Shown: piece by piece, positions 36,910 through 40,403 of the stretch
Layout of the letters: every line of letters starts with the position of its first letter
Position numbering within the stretch: the stretch's first letter is position 1
From: an uncultured Clostridia bacterium
GTDB taxonomy: Bacteria > Bacillota > Clostridia > Christensenellales > DTU072
DNA length: 40,403 nucleotides
Direction: 5' to 3'
Assembly (NCBI GenBank): GCA_944362765.1
Contig: CALVTP010000011.1
Coordinates: 1 to 40,403, forward strand
Translations under genes and position numbers: made by a program
The notes under the pieces: model-generated
The model's input: the letters and a program-made list of their open reading frames with translations, nothing else
Told to the model about the DNA's origin: nothing
Database searches by the model: none

Positions 36910-37242
36910 TTATTCCTCGGAATTGACTTGCGCTTCAACGGCTGCCTCGACGGCGTCAACTTCTTTCGGCTCCTCTTTTTCTGTTTTGGCAAAATTAGCC
37001 GCAAGAATACCGGCGTTGATGAATAATGACTTCACCGTATCGGTGGGTTGGGCACCGACTTTCAACCATTTCTCGGCAAGATCTTTGTCGATTTTGATAT
37101 CGGCGGGATGAACCTTGGGGTTGTAGTAGCCGATTTGCTCGATATACTCGCCGTCACGGGACTTTCTGGAATCGATAGCCACGATGCGGTAGAAGGGATT
37201 TTTCTTAGCGCCCATTCTGTGAAGTCTGATTTTTACTGCCAT
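36910..37242 (-). CDS. rpsP: 30S ribosomal protein S16
   Basis: 110 residues. The first 80 are standard S16 ([21 protein letters not shown]). The last 30 form an alanine/glutamate/valine-rich acidic extension, longer than in Bacillus S16 but seen in some other lineages. ACGGAGGACA precedes the start. Confidence 0.96.
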   Translation of the reverse strand: MAVKIRLHRMGAKKNPFYRIVAIDSRKSRDGEYIEQIGYYNPKVHPADIKIDKDLAEKWLKVGAQPTDTVKSLFINAGILAANFAKTEKEEPKEVDAVEAAVEAQVNSEE

Positions 37243-37327
37243 ATTATTTGTCCTCCGTTTATTGTGGATGTGTTATTGATTTAAGTTTATAAAGTATCCG
37301 AGGAAACCGAATTCCGCGAAAACCTGT

Positions 37328-38656
37328 TTATTTGAAACCTTTCATCGGGAAAGGCATCTTCCCGGAAGAAAGCTTTTTGACCATCTGCTTGGTTTGCTCG
37401 AATTGATTTAAAAGCTTGTTGACGTCCTGAACTTCGGTACCGGAACCTCTTGCAATCCTGCGCCTCCTGGAAGCGTTTAAAATTTGCGGATTGCGTCTTT
37501 CCTTCGGAGTCATAGACAAAATGATAGCTTTCGTCTTTTCGAGCTGTTTTTCGTCGACATCGAGATTCTGACCCTTCAGCCGTTGTCCCATTCCGGGAAT
37601 CATCTCGAGCATATCGCGCATGCTTCCCATCTTTTTCATGCTGTTGAGCTGCATAAGATAGTCCTCGAGATCGAAGGAATTTTCCTTCATCTTTTTAGCC
37701 ATTTTCTCGGCTTCTTCCTCGGAAATAGCACTTTGCGCCTTTTCTATCAGCGTCAGAACGTCACCCATTCCGAGTATCCTCGACGCCATTCTGTCGGGGT
37801 GGAACGGTTCGATATCGGTAAGCTTTTCGCCCGTTCCTACATATTTAATAGGCTTACCGCAAATGGCTTTTATCGAAAGCGCGGCACCTCCGCGAGTGTC
37901 GCCGTCCAGCTTCGTAAGAATGACGCCGCTGATATCAAGCTCCGCATTGAAGGAAGCCGCTACATTGACGGAATCCTGTCCGAGCATGGCGTCGACAACC
38001 AACAAAATTTCTTTGGGGTTGACTCTCGCTTTTATCGCACGCAATTCATCCATCAGCGGTTTATCGACGTGAAGTCTTCCCGCCGTATCGATTATAAGGT
38101 AATCGAAGGCATTTTTCGTAGCATAAGCTACGGCTTCCGAGGCAATTTTTACCGGATCTACCTGACCGAGGCTGAACACTTCAACGCCCGCTTTCTCGCC
38201 GACCACCTGAAGCTGTTTTATCGCAGCGGGTCTGTAGATATCGCCCGCGGCAAGCAACACCTTTTTATTGTCGCGTTTAAGGAGAGCGGCAAGTTTACCG
38301 CACATCGTAGTCTTACCGGCGCCCTGCAGACCGCACATCATATAAACGGTCGGAGGTCTGTCTGCGGTTTCGAGTTTGGCGTGCTTCGAGCCCATCAATT
38401 CGATGAGTTCGTCGTTGACGATTTTCACCACTTGATGGCTGCTTTCCAGCCCTTTTAATATCAATTCTCCCTTAGCTTTTTCGGAAACTCTATTGACGAA
38501 TTCCTTGACGACGGTATAGTTGACGTCGGCTTCGAGAAGCGCTACGCGCACTTCGCGCATAGCGTTTTTAATTTCGAGTTCGGTCAGCGCTCCCTTGTTT
38601 TTCAACTTGGAAAACGCATGATTTATTTTTTCGGACAGCGAACCGAACAGCGCCAT
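37328..38656 (-). CDS. ffh: Signal recognition particle protein Ffh (SRP54)
   Basis: 442 residues: helical N domain, GTPase G domain (GLQGAGKTT at 109-117, DTAGR, TKLDGDTRGGAA) and a methionine-rich M domain that binds signal sequences and SRP RNA. Delivers ribosomes to FtsY. No ffs RNA or ftsY gene is in this window. Confidence 0.97.
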   Translation of the reverse strand: MALFGSLSEKINHAFSKLKNKGALTELEIKNAMREVRVALLEADVNYTVVKEFVNRVSEKAKGELILKGLESSHQVVKIVNDELIELMGSKHAKLETADRPPTVYMMCGLQGAGKTTMCGKLAALLKRDNKKVLLAAGDIYRPAAIKQLQVVGEKAGVEVFSLGQVDPVKIASEAVAYATKNAFDYLIIDTAGRLHVDKPLMDELRAIKARVNPKEILLVVDAMLGQDSVNVAASFNAELDISGVILTKLDGDTRGGAALSIKAICGKPIKYVGTGEKLTDIEPFHPDRMASRILGMGDVLTLIEKAQSAISEEEAEKMAKKMKENSFDLEDYLMQLNSMKKMGSMRDMLEMIPGMGQRLKGQNLDVDEKQLEKTKAIILSMTPKERRNPQILNASRRRRIARGSGTEVQDVNKLLNQFEQTKQMVKKLSSGKMPFPMKGFK

Positions 38657-38657
38657 A

Positions 38658-38978
38658 CTATATCTCCTTTATTTCATCAAGTATCTTGCCCAACAATTTG
38701 GCTGTTTCAGTATCTGCAGATACCATTTTTTGTTCAATCCTTGCCGAAATCTCCTCGATTTTCCTCACAAGTCCCAGCTTGGATTCGTAATTTCTGAGTT
38801 TTTCTTCGGCCCTTTTCAACGTGTCGAAAACAGCTTGTCTGGATACCCCTAGCTCCTCGGCGAGTTCGTTCAGCGACTTATCCTCGTCGTAGTAACCCTT
38901 GACGATTTTTTGCTGATACTCCGTCAACAATCCGCCGTAGTAATCCTGAAGCATTCCCATTTCGACATGTTTAAGCAT
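38658..38978 (-). CDS. ylxM: YlxM (UPF0122) SRP-associated protein
   Basis: 106 residues with a sigma-4-like helix-turn-helix (LNELAEELGVSRQAVFDTLKRAEEKL) and a long C-terminal helix. YlxM stimulates the SRP GTPase in Streptococcus and always precedes ffh. The ribosome binding site is weak: AAGGA lies 13 bases before the first ATG, and Met7 and Met9 are alternatives. Confidence 0.92.
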   Translation of the reverse strand: MLKHVEMGMLQDYYGGLLTEYQQKIVKGYYDEDKSLNELAEELGVSRQAVFDTLKRAEEKLRNYESKLGLVRKIEEISARIEQKMVSADTETAKLLGKILDEIKEI

Positions 38979-39101
38979 TTTCGACCCGATGTTCCTTCGA
39001 CTGAGCCCTGCGCCGTTTCCTCGAAAGATACGCCCGTATAATACTGCAATTCTCCGCGTTCACCGGCGCTTCTGCCTGTCAAGCAATTTACCTGTACGCC
39101 T

Positions 39102-39130
39102 ATTTTATCACTGCATTTTTTAGGTGTCAA
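39102..39130 (-). promoter_or_regulatory. Promoter of the ylxM-ffh-rpsP operon
   Basis: Minus-strand TTGACA (39125-39130), 17-bp spacer, TAAAAT (39102-39107). The transcript would have a leader of about 115 bases before ylxM. Confidence 0.8.
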
Positions 39131-39236
39131 GCATTTTTCTTTGTCACCTGAAATTTTTATATCTCCTTACCCTTAAAACCGCTCGACCCCATACGGACGC
39201 TTTTCCGAAACGATTCCGCTTCGTCATGTTTCAGGT

Positions 39237-39734
39237 TTAAAACAGGTTTAAAATTTCCTTCTTTTTGGATACGGCATAATCGTATGCGATTTTGGTTCCG
39301 CTTTTCGGCTGATAAGAGAAGATACGTTTTTTGGTTGCCGGTTTAAGAGGAGGTAAATAGTTTTCGTTATAGTAAAAAATGCAGCAGTCAGCTTTATCTA
39401 TCATATATTCGTTGCGTTCTACATAAGCCGCTTTTCCTGCCTTTGCTATCTTGTCCGGGATATAAGTTTCATCGTAAAAGGATAAAAGATATTTTTCGTA
39501 ATTGTCGTCAATATACGGATAAGCTGCCCGAACATAGATGCGTCTAATGTGCGGATAGTCGTTTTTTAGTTCTGAGACTGTTTCAAGGCATAGTTCATCG
39601 AATTGACTTCGACTTCCAAACAGAAATGTGTCAAAGTTTTTTTCGGCGATAAGTTCTTTTATGAGATTTGCTAAGCGCTCCTTAAAAGATTCATCTACCG
39701 ATATTTTTCTGTGTCCGATAAAGCAAACGACCAT
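39237..39734 (-). CDS. SLOG-fold protein (YspA/DUF1273-like)
   Basis: 165 residues from MVVCFIGHRK, chosen for AGAGAG eight bases upstream and the family-typical start; 46 upstream codons run through the promoter. Rossmann-like SLOG features: FIGHRK at 5-10, FGSRSQFDE at about 39-47, a C-terminal SGTKIAYDYA loop and conserved ER/M...AD middle. SLOG proteins sense or cleave nucleotide-derived ligands, and many occur in phage-defence or conflict systems. No effector domain is fused here. It is divergent from the HTH gene, with operators between them. Adjacent sequence looks more AT-rich than the core genes. Confidence 0.75.
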   Translation of the reverse strand: MVVCFIGHRKISVDESFKERLANLIKELIAEKNFDTFLFGSRSQFDELCLETVSELKNDYPHIRRIYVRAAYPYIDDNYEKYLLSFYDETYIPDKIAKAGKAAYVERNEYMIDKADCCIFYYNENYLPPLKPATKKRIFSYQPKSGTKIAYDYAVSKKKEILNLF

Positions 39735-39750
39735 ATCAATCTCTCTTTTT

Positions 39751-39873
39751 CGTGGAATTCCGTAAAATATTATAGTTAAAGCCCAATACAAAGTCAATAT
39801 CGTGGAAGTCCACGAGAGAAAATTTATCAAATTCCATATACTAATTCGTGGAAAATCATAAAGGAATGCCACG
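39751..39873. promoter_or_regulatory. Operator array between the divergent genes
   Basis: Three related sites with CGTGGA half-sites: an imperfect palindrome at 39751-39764, a perfect 16-bp palindrome TCGTGGAAGTCCACGA at 39800-39815, and separated half-sites at 39847-39852 and 39868-39873. Site 1 covers the SLOG transcription start, site 2 flanks its -35, and site 3 lies between a TATACT (39837-39842) and the HTH start. This placement fits repression of both genes by the HTH protein (inference). Confidence 0.7.
39769..39797 (-). promoter_or_regulatory. Promoter of the SLOG gene
   Basis: Minus-strand TTGACT (39792-39797), 17-bp spacer, perfect TATAAT (39769-39774). Confidence 0.85.
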
Positions 39874-39877
39874 AATT

Positions 39878-40111
39878 ATGAAATTGAACGAAGCGATCAT
39901 CAAACGAATAAACGATATTTGCAAGGAAAAGAAGATTTCCGTATGCGAGGCTGCCCTTGGCGGTGGAAAGTCACCATCTGCTCTGTACGATCTGGTGAAG
40001 GGACGAACACAATGCTCGAAGGTAACGACCATTCAAAGCTTTTGCGAAGGTGCCGGCATAACGCTTTCGGAATTCTTTAACTCGGAGTATTTCAATAACT
40101 TGGACGACTGA
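39878..40111 (+). CDS. Small XRE/Cro-type HTH regulator
   Basis: 77 residues from MKLNEAIIKR; GTG at 39848 and ATG at 39866 are in-frame alternatives, with AAAGGA at 39860-39865 as the only ribosome binding site, 12 bases from the chosen ATG. One helix-turn-helix (about 5-65, with KSPSALYDLVKGRT as the recognition region) and FxxSEFF at the end, as in Cro/C1-like regulators. No other domain. It is the only plus-strand gene. Divergent pairing with the SLOG gene and the palindromes between them suggest it regulates both. Confidence 0.8.
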   Translation: MKLNEAIIKRINDICKEKKISVCEAALGGGKSPSALYDLVKGRTQCSKVTTIQSFCEGAGITLSEFFNSEYFNNLDD

Positions 40112-40154
40112 GCCATCGGAGCAAGACAGTTTCTCTTAAGCAACATTAAAATTG

Positions 40155-40178
40155 CCCGTTACGAGCAGCCGCAACGGG
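40155..40178 (+). terminator. Possible terminator of the HTH gene
   Basis: Stem CCCGTT / AACGGG with a 12-base loop, 44 bases after the stop; followed by TTATAACTTTAT, not a clean T run. Confidence 0.3.
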
Positions 40179-40275
40179 TTATAACTTTATATGGTAGTAT
40201 AACTTTTCCCCTTGCGCGATAAAAGGCGGAAATTATTGCATTCACGCGCCGTAAATCCCCCAAAAACAGGGTGTA

Positions 40276-40304
40276 TTGACAGAATACTTTAATTATGATA
40301 TAAT
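40276..40304 (+). promoter_or_regulatory. Consensus sigma-A promoter reading out of the window
   Basis: Perfect TTGACA (40276-40281), 17-bp spacer, perfect TATAAT (40299-40304). The start site would be near 40311. The transcript begins with GATAAC...GTTATC and GCCCT...AGGGC complementary segments that could fold as a leader. Confidence 0.85.
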
Positions 40305-40360
40305 CGGTATACAGATAACTATGCCCTCGTCTGCGTTTTACGGATAAAAAGGGCAAGGGT

Positions 40361-40403
40361 ATGTTATCAATAGGACGGAATATATTTTTTTATGCAACAA
40401 ATT
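40361..40403 (+). CDS. Possible 5' end of a coding region or leader peptide, cut by the window
   Basis: An ATG at 40361 opens MLSIGRNIFFYATN and stays open to the end. AAAAAGGG lies eight bases upstream as a possible ribosome binding site. It could be a gene start, a leader peptide of an attenuated gene, or chance; too short to identify. Confidence 0.25.
   Translation, partial: MLSIGRNIFFYATN

Noticed and set aside
39735-39872. N-terminal hydrophobic extension of the SLOG protein
   Set aside because: It reads through the consensus promoter and operators; the internal ATG has a ribosome binding site and the family start.
40159-40356. 65-residue open frame on the minus strand
   Set aside because: It covers the plus-strand promoter and leader, with no start signal or recognisable motif.

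Overview
This window is a chromosomal segment of a Clostridia-like Bacillota. The evidence is gene order: lepA-hemW-hrcA-grpE-dnaK-dnaJ-prmA-mtaB-rpsU, ylxM-ffh-rpsP-khpA-rimM-trmD-rbgA-rnhB-yraN, and dprA-topA-trmFO-hslV-hslU are the syntenic housekeeping blocks of low-GC Gram-positives. Strong AGGAGG ribosome binding sites, a CIRCE operator before hrcA, and the IscU/IscS, TrmFO and HslUV families agree. The moderate GC, the RseC-like protein and a Gpi18-like glycosyltransferase suggest an uncultured gut-type Clostridia lineage. That placement is inference; I cannot name a species. All recognised genes except one small regulator lie on the minus strand, so the text below reads from high to low coordinates.

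Right end (39.1-40.4 kb): a small accessory-looking island. A SLOG-fold (YspA/DUF1273-like) gene on the minus strand is divergent from a small HTH regulator on the plus strand. They share an intergenic region with three CGTGGA-type operator sites and a consensus sigma-A promoter. At the extreme edge another perfect sigma-A promoter points out of the window towards an unseen gene.

39.1-33.4 kb: the SRP and ribosome-maturation operon (ylxM, ffh, rpsP, khpA, rimM, trmD, rbgA, rnhB, yraN), with its own promoter. 33.2-30.3 kb: rplS, moved away from its usual place after trmD and carrying its own promoter, then a large lipobox-containing GT-C membrane protein ending at a hairpin terminator. 30.3-24.2 kb: yifB/comM, dprA, topA and trmFO, all overlapping or abutting. 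24.1-18.7 kb: hslV, hslU, hisS, aspS and an rseC-like gene. 18.6-12.5 kb: trxA, glyA, iscS, iscU, lepA and hemW. 12.4-2.3 kb: the CIRCE-controlled heat-shock operon hrcA-grpE-dnaK-dnaJ, followed by an unusual prmA-mtaB gene fusion, a HIT protein and a one-polypeptide MacB-like ABC exporter. rpsU follows at 2.2-2.0 kb.

Left end (1-2007): about 2 kb with no credible gene, built from diverged repeats. Three copies of an element with a long outer stem and an inner terminator-type hairpin are the most structured. The copy nearest rpsU begins inside the rpsU stop codon and probably terminates that transcript. The stems differ between copies but stay paired.

Most of the window is conserved core genome. 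The items most worth a second look are the PrmA-MtaB fusion where rsmE is usually found, the covarying repeat elements behind rpsU, the SLOG/HTH divergent pair with its operator array, and the lipobox-plus-GT-C membrane protein.
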